The notes beneath the pieces are model-generated. The model had not been told where the DNA came from and did not search any database. It worked only from the letters and a program-made list of their open reading frames with translations. This document shows, piece after piece, positions 19,215 to 28,020 of a DNA stretch of 64,000 bases. Made by a program: the position numbers and the translations under genes. The stretch spans positions 5,622,840-5,686,839 of the forward strand of contig NZ_CP011339.1 of the NCBI RefSeq assembly GCF_001264245.1. The letters are read 5' to 3'. This DNA is from Microcystis panniformis FACHB-1757. GTDB lineage: Bacteria > Cyanobacteriota > Cyanobacteriia > Cyanobacteriales > Microcystaceae. Each line of letters opens with the position of its first letter. The first letter of the stretch is position 1.

Positions 19215-20039
19215 TTAATATCGAGATGAACTCTTGACAGAGAAGTGATTGTTCTGTTTGTTCAACTCTTTTTGTAACTCGTCCCGAATAATCGATGACC
19301 ATTGGGTGCTGTTAGACTTAACTTCGAGCAGATACTTTAAAGTCAACCGTCTTAATTTGGGGTCTGTCGGATTCAAGTTTAACTCTGTGTAATGACCCAA
19401 CACCAAGCAATTCAAGGATTTCATCCTGTCTTTACTTTTTGCAATAGTTCTTCCGAACTTGAGGTGATGAATGAGTTTGTTTAATAAAGGTCTTTTTTGT
19501 TCACCTTTATTATCGATCCTGTAATCACAAACTTTATCGAGTAAATTGTCAAGATAGTGCATTCCTTTGAGTAGGCGATCAAAAGGCTCGTGAATTTTTT
19601 CAAAGAGATCGTGAGCTTCTGGATTGAGCATAATATCTCTTAATCGATCCACGCCTTCCTTAATATCGTTTACAGCCCGATCTAAATTTGAGAGTAGGAC
19701 GGAAATATAATTTTCTCCATGTAACCACTGTTGTAGGGGAGGATACTCGCAAATGCCGGTCTCGTGTACATTTTCTATCAGCAAGAATAGGAGATTACGT
19801 TGATACTCTTCTTGGGATACTGTTTCAATTTTCGGCTTCACAAGAGAGAGGCTATCGACAAAAGCAGGATATTCTAATTGTCCTGTTTCTCTAACATCCT
19901 CTAGAACCAACTGTAAAAGCAATAACTCATAGGATAGATGGCTTGTGCGAGATTTTATTTTAGAAGAGGGCTTCAACCTGTTCACCAAAGCATCGAAGAA
20001 CTCGACGGGAGATCGAGAACGAGGCTCAAAAATAGTCAT
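19215..20039 (-). CDS. Uncharacterised 274-aa cluster protein with internal duplication
   Basis: This is a soluble, helix-rich protein with no recognised family. Two segments about 45 residues apart repeat one pattern: residues about 44-67 (QLVLEDVRETGQLEYPAF) and about 85-108 (LIENVHETGICEYPPL), sharing ETGxxEYPxxxxxL. A likely coiled-coil region (about 115-160) and a basic C-terminus follow. AAGGGGA precedes the ATG. It lies 64 bp downstream of the 428-aa membrane protein gene and 54 bp upstream of the 196-aa gene, so it is probably co-expressed. The duplicated module may be a protein-binding unit (inference). Confidence 0.7.
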   Translation of the reverse strand: MTIFEPRSRSPVEFFDALVNRLKPSSKIKSRTSHLSYELLLLQLVLEDVRETGQLEYPAFVDSLSLVKPKIETVSQEEYQRNLLFLLIENVHETGICEYPPLQQWLHGENYISVLLSNLDRAVNDIKEGVDRLRDIMLNPEAHDLFEKIHEPFDRLLKGMHYLDNLLDKVCDYRIDNKGEQKRPLLNKLIHHLKFGRTIAKSKDRMKSLNCLVLGHYTELNLNPTDPKLRRLTLKYLLEVKSNSTQWSSIIRDELQKELNKQNNHFSVKSSSRY

Positions 20040-20103
20040 AAATTCCCCTTAGATAATGAATTGGATCACGAATTGTGATACGGGAGATTGCCAGATAAGC
20101 TTG

Positions 20104-21390
20104 TTAACTATCTTGATGATCGCTATTGTTTTTACCCTGCTTGTTTCTCAATCCATCGCCCACGGCATGGAAAAATTCTTCCTGTGCATTATGGAGAGAG
20201 CGATCAAATGTATCTGCAACAGAAGGCAAACGGCGATGTATCATTGTTAATGTGACAGCCATCGCTGTGGTGATTACACTTATACCGAGGCCGATTAGAG
20301 AAAATCCAAGAGAACCTAAATTACCCGATAGTAATCTTTCATTAAAACTCGTTATCGCTATTTCAACGATTTTAACTCCCGAACGAATATTTCCCTGCTC
20401 TGTAAACTCGCTTGCATACAATTTAGGTTGGAACTGTTGAAGATAGACAATCGGTTTCCCTGCCTCGTCAATGTTTGATTTTGTTTGATTTAATGCTTTT
20501 TGTGCTTTAGCTATCTCTTCTTTACTTTCATGCTCTAATCTTAGAGATCGAGGGCAAAGAGGAAGTTGTGCCGTTGGTTGATTGTCCCAATAACTAGGCT
20601 TCACTCCAAAGGGACCGTTTAACTTACGATAGAAGGCATCACGACCGGGACTTGACTTTGGTAAGGACTGCCATTCTTTGAATTGTTCGTCACATTTTTG
20701 GATTAATTTCTGAGCATCTTTTACTTTAGCTTCCGCCGTTTTAAGATTGCGTTCGTATTTGGGCAAAACGTTTTCTTTGACAATTTTGTCTGCATGATAT
20801 TCGGCTAGATAGGATCCATTGGTAACAATATCTGAACCATACCCAGAAATCAAGGTTAACAGAGCGCTCATGGCTACCCATCCAAAGGTCGCACCTCCTG
20901 CCAGTCGTTGATGTTTGTGACATCCAACCGCGGCAATTTCGGCTGTTTTGTTGCTAAATGTTTGAGCGATAACAGTAATTAATGCCGCAAAAAAGAAACC
21001 TAAAGGGCCTCCACCAACTGATAGGTAGGCTAAAGGAACAGCCGTTAAGGTATCCCAAATATTGGAGACGGATTGCACTGCCGCAACAGCCTTAGCCCGC
21101 ATCACAAGCTGAGGATTAACCTTTACACGACCGTAGAGGCTGTTAGGTGGAACTATCAACAGATAACGTAAGCAAAACGAAATGTTTTTAGATAAGGAAG
21201 GCTCTTCAGAAATCACTATTTTCTTTTCCTTTGCCTTAGCAACAATGTCTTTGTATCGGGGATCATGTTCGATCCATTCTATAAATTTTTCGGGATTTTT
21301 ATAAGAATATTCTAAAAAATCCTGCCATTTTTTATCTGAAGAGGAATTCGGATAGTTTTGAGCTTCTGGAACATTATGGGTAGTCGTCAT
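20104..21390 (-). CDS. 428-aa membrane/coiled-coil protein of the CHAT cluster
   Basis: The N-terminal about 80 residues are soluble and include WQDFLEYSYKNPEKFIEW. Three or four hydrophobic segments follow (about residues 110-215, including YLSVGGGPLGFFFAALITVI and a GWVAMSALLTLI helix), then a long charged helical region (about 225-340) with coiled-coil character, and a last pair of hydrophobic helices (about 370-400). AAGGAG lies directly before the ATG. A 59-nt repeat shared with the next gene's upstream region begins about 70 bp before the start. No named family is recognised. The shape (membrane segments bracketing a large soluble helical domain) would suit a membrane sensor or pore component (inference). 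Confidence 0.7.
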   Translation of the reverse strand: MTTTHNVPEAQNYPNSSSDKKWQDFLEYSYKNPEKFIEWIEHDPRYKDIVAKAKEKKIVISEEPSLSKNISFCLRYLLIVPPNSLYGRVKVNPQLVMRAKAVAAVQSVSNIWDTLTAVPLAYLSVGGGPLGFFFAALITVIAQTFSNKTAEIAAVGCHKHQRLAGGATFGWVAMSALLTLISGYGSDIVTNGSYLAEYHADKIVKENVLPKYERNLKTAEAKVKDAQKLIQKCDEQFKEWQSLPKSSPGRDAFYRKLNGPFGVKPSYWDNQPTAQLPLCPRSLRLEHESKEEIAKAQKALNQTKSNIDEAGKPIVYLQQFQPKLYASEFTEQGNIRSGVKIVEIAITSFNERLLSGNLGSLGFSLIGLGISVITTAMAVTLTMIHRRLPSVADTFDRSLHNAQEEFFHAVGDGLRNKQGKNNSDHQDS

Positions 21391-21460
21391 TGAATAAATC
21401 TCCTTGTTTCAGCCGCTGAATTTACATTGTTGATGAGTCGCTGTAGGCCCGTAGGGTGTT

Positions 21461-21597
21461 AGGAGTGTTCGGGCGATCGAACCGAATTTTTACCGAATTT
21501 CCTACCGCCCTACTCTCCTAAAAATTAATCTGACTTATTACGGGCGACTACGCAAACAAATCTTAAGAAACCATGAAGTCTTCTTCGGTAGGAAGAT
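21461..21597 (-). promoter_or_regulatory. Duplicated upstream element, copy A
   Basis: Bases 21462-21520 are identical (59 of 59) to 22527-22585, and the following about 55 bases are closely similar, including ACGCAAACAAA and ATGAAGTCTT blocks. On the minus strand the core contains two adjacent AATTCGGT units. It lies 70 bp upstream of the 428-aa gene, so a shared promoter or operator is plausible. Confidence 0.55.
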
Positions 21598-21868
21598 TGT
21601 AACTAGCAACTTGGGTTCAGTACCTAGGCTCAATTCATTACATCTGAGTCCGGAGTGCGAGGTAAACCTTGACTCTCTTGGACATTGGGTGAAAAATGTT
21701 CACCATTTTACATTCTGGGCGCAAACCTTGTCGGGCGCAAGCCTTGCGACCCTACAGGGGGCCGGGTGTTGGTGGTGGGGGCGTAGGCCCTACGTCCTTT
21801 CTTCGATCGGATTCGCCGATCACGATAACGCCAAGAGAGCCTAAACCTTAACCCTTGTTAGATATTGC
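21598..21868. repeat. Dispersed intergenic repeat between cluster genes
   Basis: Bases about 21686-21840 resemble 39505-39660: both share GTGAAAAATGTTCAC, GGGCGCAAACCTTG and GCGACCCTACAG blocks. The sequence is non-coding and probably a mobile miniature element or decayed remnant inserted between the 428-aa and 159-aa genes. Confidence 0.5.
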
Positions 21869-22348
21869 TTAATTTCCTCCTCTCAACCACACACCAGCCA
21901 TCCCCAGGGCAACATAGACGAATCCAGCACCAATCAAAGGAGGGTTCGCATTGAATAGCCCGATGGCAATTAACACAACCCCAAATAAAAATAAAAATGG
22001 ACCGAAGAGAAACAAGAGGAACCAAGAAAGGAAGAGGCCAGCAATCAGATACACTACCTGTTGCCCAAAATTTTGTTGCCCGTTATTGCTAGGTTGAGTG
22101 CTTGTCGATTGGGCGAGGAGAGGACTATTGAGCGAGTCAGGCTTCATACTAGGACTAGAACCTTTTGCGAGGGCGATGTAGGAGTTTGATGAAGAGGGGA
22201 AACGAAAATTTGCATCCACTACCGAGGCTTGTACAGATTGATACTCTAGGGAGATTAGCAAGGAAATAACGACCATTAGCCAAAACAATTTTTGGGGCAT
22301 GGTTTTTCGCTGAACTTTGAATAAGGCTTGAATTTTTTGTGCGTTCAT
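21869..22348 (-). CDS. Small secreted/membrane protein of the CHAT cluster
   Basis: The 159-aa product begins with a basic N-terminus and a hydrophobic leader around LFWLMVVISLLISLEY, then a Ser-rich linker and a C-terminal pair of hydrophobic helices (YLIAGLFLSWFLLFLFGPF and a second to GLFNANPP). The ATG at 22348 is preferred over the longer frame at 22405 because GAGGAATTCT precedes it. Copy B of the 59-nt repeat lies upstream. It is not recognised as a named family. The helix-Gly-rich C-terminus is compatible with a small membrane-permeabilising or anchor protein (inference). Confidence 0.65.
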   Translation of the reverse strand: MNAQKIQALFKVQRKTMPQKLFWLMVVISLLISLEYQSVQASVVDANFRFPSSSNSYIALAKGSSPSMKPDSLNSPLLAQSTSTQPSNNGQQNFGQQVVYLIAGLFLSWFLLFLFGPFLFLFGVVLIAIGLFNANPPLIGAGFVYVALGMAGVWLRGGN

Positions 22349-22525
22349 AGAATTCCTCTGTGGGTAAGGACAACGGAATTTTCGATGGATAATTAGGACG
22401 AGCATTCACCAATACGAGAAGAGAGATCGAGCTAGATACTGGCTTCGATTAATCTTCTCTGATGTATTAGTAAAATGGTTTATAGTACGGTTCTTTGTGG
22501 TACGCTTATAGTCTCGCAAGGGGTT

Positions 22526-22650
22526 CGGAGTGTTCGGGCGATCGAACCGAATTTTTACCGAATTTCCTACCGCCCTACTCTCCTATCTGACCTGTGACCC
22601 GCGATTACGCAAACAAACCTTAAGATCATGAAGTCTTTTTCGGTAGGCCG
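22526..22650 (-). promoter_or_regulatory. Duplicated upstream element, copy B
   Basis: Bases 22527-22585 are identical to 21462-21520; similarity continues to about 22645, with small differences. It lies between the vWA gene (stop at 22653) and the 159-aa gene. Having the same element before two genes of one cluster points to shared regulation or to duplication of one unit. Confidence 0.55.
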
Positions 22651-22652
22651 AT

Positions 22653-23306
22653 TTACAATTGAATCAATCCCTGACGCTCGATAACAACTCCCAAAGAAAT
22701 AGTCATGGCTTGATATAGATCTCCAAAGTTACCGATCGAATGAGTCGAGGTAGCGTATCGACTAATCGAAGACAGTTGGGAACTAGCCGAACTCCCTACA
22801 CCGATCACTGACAAACAAAGATTAGAGTTCAGAAAATAACTCAGATCTTGTAACCTAGTATTCGAGTTATTATCACCCCCGTCCGTGATAGCGAGGACAA
22901 GTTTTAAATATTGATAGGGAAGATAGCTGTCCATTGCTACCAACTCGGAAGAAGCGATTTTAATCGCATCGTATAGAGCGGTACTGCCACCATCATTTCG
23001 TAGGTTATTAACCCACTGACATAGGGCGGCTACATGACTTTCGTTGTCCATTTTAACCACATTTAAAGGCTGAGGCGGTCCGAAAATATTTCGACGATCT
23101 TTAAAAGCGGTAACGGATACAAAATCGGAAGGTAAACCGGGTAAAGATCGACCTCGTAGATGAGTGGCGACCAGAAATTTGATTAGTTGATCCTTGGCAA
23201 TCGCAAAATCTCGATTGGAAATGGAGGCCGTACAATCGACGGTAACTCCTAGTAACCAAGGGACGGGAATTTGGAAAGCTTGTACTTCTCTATGGTATAA
23301 CTGCAT
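22653..23306 (-). CDS. von Willebrand factor A domain protein
   Basis: The 217-aa protein is a single vWA domain. The metal-site motif is present as DCTASIS (a variant of DxSxS, with Thr for the first Ser), the Thr-containing motif as GGSTALYDAI and the final Asp motif as LAITDGGDN. It has no signal peptide. Small vWA proteins of this kind are common in TerY-type and other stress or conflict systems, where they bind partner proteins through Mg. It is the first gene of the minus-strand cluster; 268 bp of non-coding sequence separate it from the decayed IS1 element to its right. Partner unknown. Confidence 0.85.
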   Translation of the reverse strand: MQLYHREVQAFQIPVPWLLGVTVDCTASISNRDFAIAKDQLIKFLVATHLRGRSLPGLPSDFVSVTAFKDRRNIFGPPQPLNVVKMDNESHVAALCQWVNNLRNDGGSTALYDAIKIASSELVAMDSYLPYQYLKLVLAITDGGDNNSNTRLQDLSYFLNSNLCLSVIGVGSSASSQLSSISRYATSTHSIGNFGDLYQAMTISLGVVIERQGLIQL

Positions 23307-23574
23307 GGGGTAAGCCTCTACTCGTTTTTTCTTTTGCCAATGGACACCTATGGTGGAAGATTTTCAGAAAAAAGGAACTTTGAACTTTGAATCTCCCTTG
23401 TTTTTCTATCGTTAGTTTTCATGAGAATTATGCAAAATTGATCATAAAGTTTTGTAAAAAATTGACACGAACCTCTGAGAAACGATAGTTCACGGCCGAA
23501 TGGGTCTTTCCGCTACGGGGAGTGAGCGGTAAGCATTTAGCCACGAATTCTCTAGGAACAAGGAAAATCGGTAA

Positions 23575-24520
23575 TGATTCGGTAGTAGTGGCGTAGCCCT
23601 CTTGCTTACCTGGTATGAATTGTGTAAAATATTTATTAATAAAAATAATTGGAACCCGCTCAGTCTTTAAACCTCTAGCTTGCTCATGACTTTTCTGATA
23701 AATATCTTTTTCTGGCTCCTGTCTGGCTTACTCAAATATCAGTCTAGCACCGAACAAAGTACCCCCCCTAGTTCACCTCTATTCCCTTGTCCTAAATGTG
23801 GTTCTTATCATACCATCAAAAATGGTTCTACACATAATGGCAAGCCGAAACGTCAGTGTAAAGATTGCGGTCGTCAGTTTGTGATCAATCCCACTAATAA
23901 AACCGTCTCTGACGAAACCAAACAATTAATTGATAAACTCCTGCTCGAACGAATTTCCTGACGAGGAATTGCTAGAGTAACAGGGGTAAGTTGGTCATGG
24001 TAACAAAATTATGTCAACAATAAACTGGCGGCTGTCCCCCGTTAAATAAAGGTTTCGGACAAACCAAAAGGTAAATTGGTTAGAGAATGTGATGAAATGT
24101 GGTCTTTGGTTTTTTCTAAGACGATAAAAATCTATATTTGGCGGTTAATTGATAGAAATACAAGGGAAATTATTGGCTGCTATGCGCGGAGATAGGAGTC
24201 GTCAATCAGCCAAAAAACTTTGGGGCTAGTTTACCAGGCGTTTACCGACAATGTGCGGTTGCTTACACAGACTTTTGGGAGTCATATAAGACAGTAATTC
24301 CCAGTAAACGTCATCGACCGGTCGGTCAAGAAACTGGTCAAACTAATCCTATTGAAAGATTAAATAATACCTTTCGACAAAGGATTTCTCGGTTGGTGAG
24401 AGAGAGTCTATCTTTCTCTAAAAAAATGGAGAATCACGTTGGGGAGCCCTTTGGTATTTTATCCATGACTACAATGCACACCTGGCAAAGGATTAAGCCG
24501 CCATCACTACTACCGAATCA
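23575..24520 (+). mobile_element. Decayed IS1-family element, copy 1 (946 bp)
   Basis: Perfect 16-bp inverted repeats TGATTCGGTAGTAGTG bound the element (23575-23590 and complement at 24505-24520). Inside is a broken IS1-type transposase frame. No clear target duplication is visible. A diverged second copy begins at 26910. Confidence 0.85.
23680..24500 (+). pseudogene. IS1-family transposase remnant, copy 1
   Basis: The intact N-terminal part (23680-23961) carries an InsA-type zinc-finger: CPKCGSYHTIKNG followed by KRQCKDCGRQF, and ends at an in-frame TGA after LLERIS. Beyond, the reading can be followed in pieces with several stops: GVSWSWLQNYV, DEMWSLVFSK, YIWRLIDRNTREIIGCY, and a final segment with SLSFSKKMENH. 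Those pieces correspond to the InsB catalytic half, in which DEMW and RNTREI are usual. Multiple stops in different places show true decay rather than a single error. Confidence 0.85.
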
Positions 24521-24689
24521 CCACCAAATCTCTCAAGTCTTTACCATATAAAAGTTCTAGAAATTACTTACTTGTCAAAATTATTGTGGCTGACCACTAG
24601 ATCAACTGACCTAGGGGTTGATGCGAGTAAACATCATAGGTTACTATTTACTTAAATTCCGGCTCACCGGATTACGGTTATTTTGAATT

Positions 24690-24941
24690 ATGGAAATCAT
24701 CAAGCTAGGAAAAAAGGGTCAAGTCTCTATTCCCAAAGCAATTCTCAATCATCTAGGGTTAGAGGGTGAAACGATGCTACTGGCAGAAACGACTGCTGAT
24801 GGTGGAATTTTACTGCGTCCTGCTGGCGTGTATCCGATTGAGATATATACAGAGGAACGGATTGAGGAGTTTAAGATAGGCGATCGCTTAACGGACGAAG
24901 AAACCCAACAGCTTCAGCATAAGCTTAAAGATGCTAAATAG
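24690..24941 (+). CDS. AbrB/SpoVT-type antitoxin
   Basis: The 83-aa protein has the N-terminal swapped-hairpin AbrB fold signature (IIKLGKKGQVSIPKAIL, then LGLEGETMLL) that binds DNA. Its acidic C-terminus (TDEETQQLQHKLKD) is of the kind that wraps the toxin. The gene stands 9 bp upstream of a PIN-domain toxin gene, the usual antitoxin-first order, so it should both neutralise the toxin and repress the pair. It lies between two mobile elements, which fits the horizontal spread of such modules. Confidence 0.9.
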   Translation: MEIIKLGKKGQVSIPKAILNHLGLEGETMLLAETTADGGILLRPAGVYPIEIYTEERIEEFKIGDRLTDEETQQLQHKLKDAK

Positions 24942-24950
24942 GGAATACAG

Positions 24951-25385
24951 ATGCGTCTATTCCTTGATGCCAATGTTATTTTTGCAGCCGCTATCAGTCC
25001 TGATGGTCGCTGTAGTGCTTTGTTTCAGTTAGCTTCTGCTAGGTATTGTGCTTTGTTAAGCTCGCCTCACGCCTTGGAAGAAACGCGGCGTAACCTGACG
25101 GCTAAGTATCCCGAAGCTTTGACACGATTGGAGGGGGATTTAATCCCCAAACTAACTATAGTTGGAGAAGCACCACTTTCGCGAGTCAATTGGGCAAGGT
25201 CGATGGGACTACCTTGGAAAGATGCTCCTATTTTAGCGACAGCAGTAGAGAATAGGGCAGACCTTTTGGTAACAGGTGATAAGACGCATTTTGGTTCGTT
25301 TTATGGTCAGGTATTAGAAGGAGTAACGGTGGTAGATCTGCGAGAGGCGATCGCACGACTTCTCAACGAAGAGCAACTCAGTTAG
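24951..25385 (+). CDS. PIN-domain toxin (VapC-like ribonuclease)
   Basis: The 144-aa protein is a PIN-fold RNase: the first acidic residue in LFLDANVIFAA, a middle Glu in ALEETRRNLTA, then Asp in PWKDAPILATAV and the final motif LLVTGDKTHFG. All four acidic metal-binding positions are present, so it is likely active in cleaving RNA. It follows its AbrB-type antitoxin by 9 bp. GCGATCGC octamers occur at its 3-prime end. A TnpB-only transposable element lies immediately downstream in the opposite direction. Confidence 0.9.
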   Translation: MRLFLDANVIFAAAISPDGRCSALFQLASARYCALLSSPHALEETRRNLTAKYPEALTRLEGDLIPKLTIVGEAPLSRVNWARSMGLPWKDAPILATAVENRADLLVTGDKTHFGSFYGQVLEGVTVVDLREAIARLLNEEQLS

Positions 25386-25456
25386 CGATCGCATGGCCTC
25401 TGAACCTAAAAAAACTGATGAGCGCGATCGCCCCGACTTTTCAATCTAGAAAAACT

Positions 25457-25640
25457 GTTGACATCCTCGCCGCCGTAAAACGGACGGCGATTCCCAAACC
25501 TCACGATTTGGGTTTCTGCTTCTTTCCCGAAGGATTTTTCGCACCTGCCTTAACAGATTTACTCTGTTCTGGTCTTATGGTCGCGACCCGGACTGACACC
25601 GCAAGCCCTGCGGCCAAAATATTTTTACTGGCGTTAATAT
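25457..25640 (-). ncRNA. Candidate right-end guide RNA of the TnpB element
   Basis: By analogy with other TnpB elements, the guide (omega/reRNA) overlaps the 3-prime end of tnpB and extends through the right-end hairpin, its guide part being the flanking DNA beyond about 25457. The hairpin is visible; transcription and exact ends are inferred. Confidence 0.35.
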
Positions 25641-26689
25641 CTCGGTCATGGTGTGTTCCACAGTCTGGACAATCCCATTCTCGAACATTTAACGGCATTT
25701 TCAAGGGCAATATGCCCACAATTACTACATCTTTTAGAGCTAGGAAACCATCTATCTATTTCGATGTAATTTCTGCCGTACCAACGGCATTTATAGGCTA
25801 ATTGTCGTGTTATTTCACCCCAGCTTACATCAGATATTGCCTGAGATAATTTCGGGTTTTTGACCATATTCTTAACGGCTAAATTCTCAACCACAATCGT
25901 TTGGTTTTCACGAACTAATTGAGTGGTTAGCTTATGTAAATGGTCTTTTCTACTATCGGTGATTTGAGCGTGAATCCTTGCTACTTTGATTTTTGCCTTT
26001 TCCAGATTTTTTGACCCTTTCTGTTTTCGAGAAAGACTTTTAGATGCTCTTCGCAGTCTCCGATAATGCTTGTTAAAATGCTCAGGATTAGATACTTTGT
26101 CACCATCGCTGGTAATCACAAGGCTACTAATTCCTAAGTCAATTCCGATGGCTTTATCTGTTACTGGTAATGGCTTAATTGTTGGGTCATCAAATCTAAT
26201 TGAGATATGCCAACGTCCAGAAGGATGTAATCTGACTGTTACTGTACTTGGTTCACAGCTTTCTGGTATTTGTCTTGACCATCGAATAGGTAAAGGTTCT
26301 GTGCATTTAGCTAAATAGATTTGTTTGTCTTTAAATTTAAAAGCAGACTTAGTAAATTCGGCACTTCCTCCCTGATGTTTTTTCTTAAAGTTAGGATACT
26401 TAGTACGACCAGCAAAGAAATTGGTAAAAGCTGTTTGTAGGTGTCTTAACCCTTGTTGTAAAGGTACACAGCTAACTTCGTTTAAAAACTCTAATTCTTC
26501 TTGTTTTTTCCAATCGGTTAGCATTGAAGAAGTTTCAGTATATCCTACTCTTTCTTGTCTTTCGTACCAATCTTGTGTTCTGAGATGGAGAGCTTTATTG
26601 TCAACCAATCTTACACAGCCCAAAGTGCGCCGCAATAGCGACTCTTGTTCGGGTGTGGGGTAAAATCGGTAAGAATAGGCTTTTTCCAT
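25501..26689 (-). pseudogene. tnpB: TnpB RNA-guided nuclease, frameshift near the C-terminus
   Basis: The main frame (26689 to 25646) covers the N-terminal domain (YSYRFYPTPEQESLLRRTLG), the RuvC Asp in GIDLGISSLV, the Glu in VVENLAVKNM, and the first zinc Cys pair CSNCGH. The remaining frame (to 25501) supplies WDCPDCGTHHDRDINASKN with the second Cys pair and the last catalytic Asp. The shift lies near 25705-25715. With one base restored the nuclease would be complete at about 400 aa. TnpB cleaves DNA next to a transposon-specific motif, guided by an RNA from the element's right end. Whether the break is genuine is unclear. Confidence 0.85.
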
Positions 26690-26792
26690 ACCTCACATTC
26701 TAGAATATATCGTGTAAATGCGCTAGTATTTAACGGTAAAGCCGTCGTAGAACGACGGGGTTTCAGACCCAAATTTTCGATGATTTAAGCTG

Positions 26793-26861
26793 TGTGAGTT
26801 AGATCACTCAGGTAGTCGCAAAACTCAAGTTTGAATTGTGCCTATGATTCCCGTTTTGTCA
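26793..26861. repeat. About 70-bp direct repeat, copy 1
   Basis: This copy matches 28389-28459 closely: TGTGAGTT, ATCACTCA, CGCAAAACTCAAGTTTGAAT and GATTCCCGTTTTGTCA blocks occur in the same order. It lies 49 bp left of the second IS1 copy. The two copies bracket about 1.5 kb of decayed mobile DNA. Confidence 0.75.
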
Positions 26862-26909
26862 TCATTTTCAAAAGTACAGGCGATCGCCGTAACGAAGAAC
26901 CGACGGTAG

Positions 26910-27945
26910 TGATCCGATAGTAGTGGCGTAGCTCTCTTGCTTATCTAGCCTGAGTTGCGTAGAATATTTACTAATAAAAATAATTACCTGACAAATGTCA
27001 AGAATTTGCTTTTTATGATTGCTGTTTTTATCAATATCTTCTCTTGGATCATTAAACTTTGGTTGGATGGCGATGAAGATTTAGAACAGAATCTTCTGAC
27101 AAAAGATTCACAAGCTTCAATATTTAGTTATCCTAAATGTGGTTCTTGCCATACCATCAAAAATGGTTCTACACATAATGGCAAACCGAAACGTAAGGGT
27201 AAAAATTATGGTCAACCGTTGGCAATTAATCCTAGTCATAAAACCGTCTCTAACGAAACCCAATAATTAATAAATCTCCTGCTGCTAGAAAGAATTTCTC
27301 TGCGAGTAATTGCTGGAGTAACTGGATTGAGTTGGTCATGTTTACAAAACTATCTTAATAATAAATTTAACCAATTTCCTCGCCAGGTATAGGTAACAGA
27401 CAAACCTAAAGGCAAATTAATCATAGAATTGGATGAGTTATAGTCATTATTATTTTGTAATAAAATTTAGGTATATATTTGGTTAGCTATCGATAGAACT
27501 ACCCGAGAAATAATTGGTTGTTATTTAGGAGATAGAAGCCGTGAATCAGCTAAAAAGCTCTGGAAAATTCTCCCAGGAGTTTATCGACAATGTGCTGTTG
27601 CTTACACAAAATTTTGGGAGTTATATAAGACAGTAATTTCTCGTAAAAGTCATCGGGCAGTAGGTAAAGAAACTGGTCAAACTAATCCTATTGAAAGATT
27701 AAACAATACTCTTCGACAAAGAATTTCGGCTCTTCTCGACTTTGTGTGATAATTTTTGCTTATGGAACCCTGAAGTGCTTATTGGGCAAAACTTTTAGGA
27801 CTATTTTGCGGATATTCTATCGGTATAGACCTCGTTTCCACACAGAAACCAGAAGAGCCGAATTTCTAGATTGGTCAGACAGAGTCTATCGTTCTCCAAA
27901 AAAATGGATAATCATATCGGGGCTATCTGGTATTTCATCTTCCAC
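26910..27945 (+). mobile_element. Decayed IS1-family element, copy 2, right end missing
   Basis: The left end (TGATCCGATAGTAGTG) differs at two positions from copy 1. Transposase remnants follow: a zinc-finger piece (26955-27266) with YPKCGSCHTIKNG, then broken catalytic pieces to about 27940 (for example KKLWKILPGVYRQC). Relative to copy 1 a segment of about 100 bp is inserted or altered near 27735-27860. The right terminal repeat is not found; other repeats start at 27943. Confidence 0.75.
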
Positions 27946-27952
27946 CATCGAT

Positions 27953-28020
27953 AAAAATCTATGATTAAACCCACATTCCGCCCCCTAAAAATCTATGATT
28001 AAACCCACATTCCGCCCCCT
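27953..28020. repeat. Two perfect 34-bp tandem repeats
   Basis: The unit (AAAAATCTATGATTAAAC then CCACATTCCGCCCCCT) occurs twice without a spacer. A related sequence, CCATCGATAAAAATGTATG, recurs at about 28319, matching 27943-27961. Confidence 0.85.

Larger units (their letters stand above)
25457..26772 (-). mobile_element. TnpB-only IS200/IS605-type element
   Basis: The element has no TnpA. Its right end has a GC-rich hairpin (CGCCGTCCGTTTTACGGCGG on the minus strand, about 25468-25490); the left end has CCGTCGTTCTACGACGG (about 26738-26756). These imperfect palindromes at the two ends are the usual recognition structures of this family. The element would need TnpA supplied in trans. Confidence 0.75.

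Noticed and set aside
23307..23574. A further gene upstream of the vWA gene
   Set aside because: No frame of useful length or coding character is present; a short AT-rich non-coding region ends at the IS1 border.
27953..28020. 34-bp repeats of CRISPR-like length
   Set aside because: The two copies are directly adjacent with no spacer; inverted copies of part of the unit nearby point to a mobile element end.
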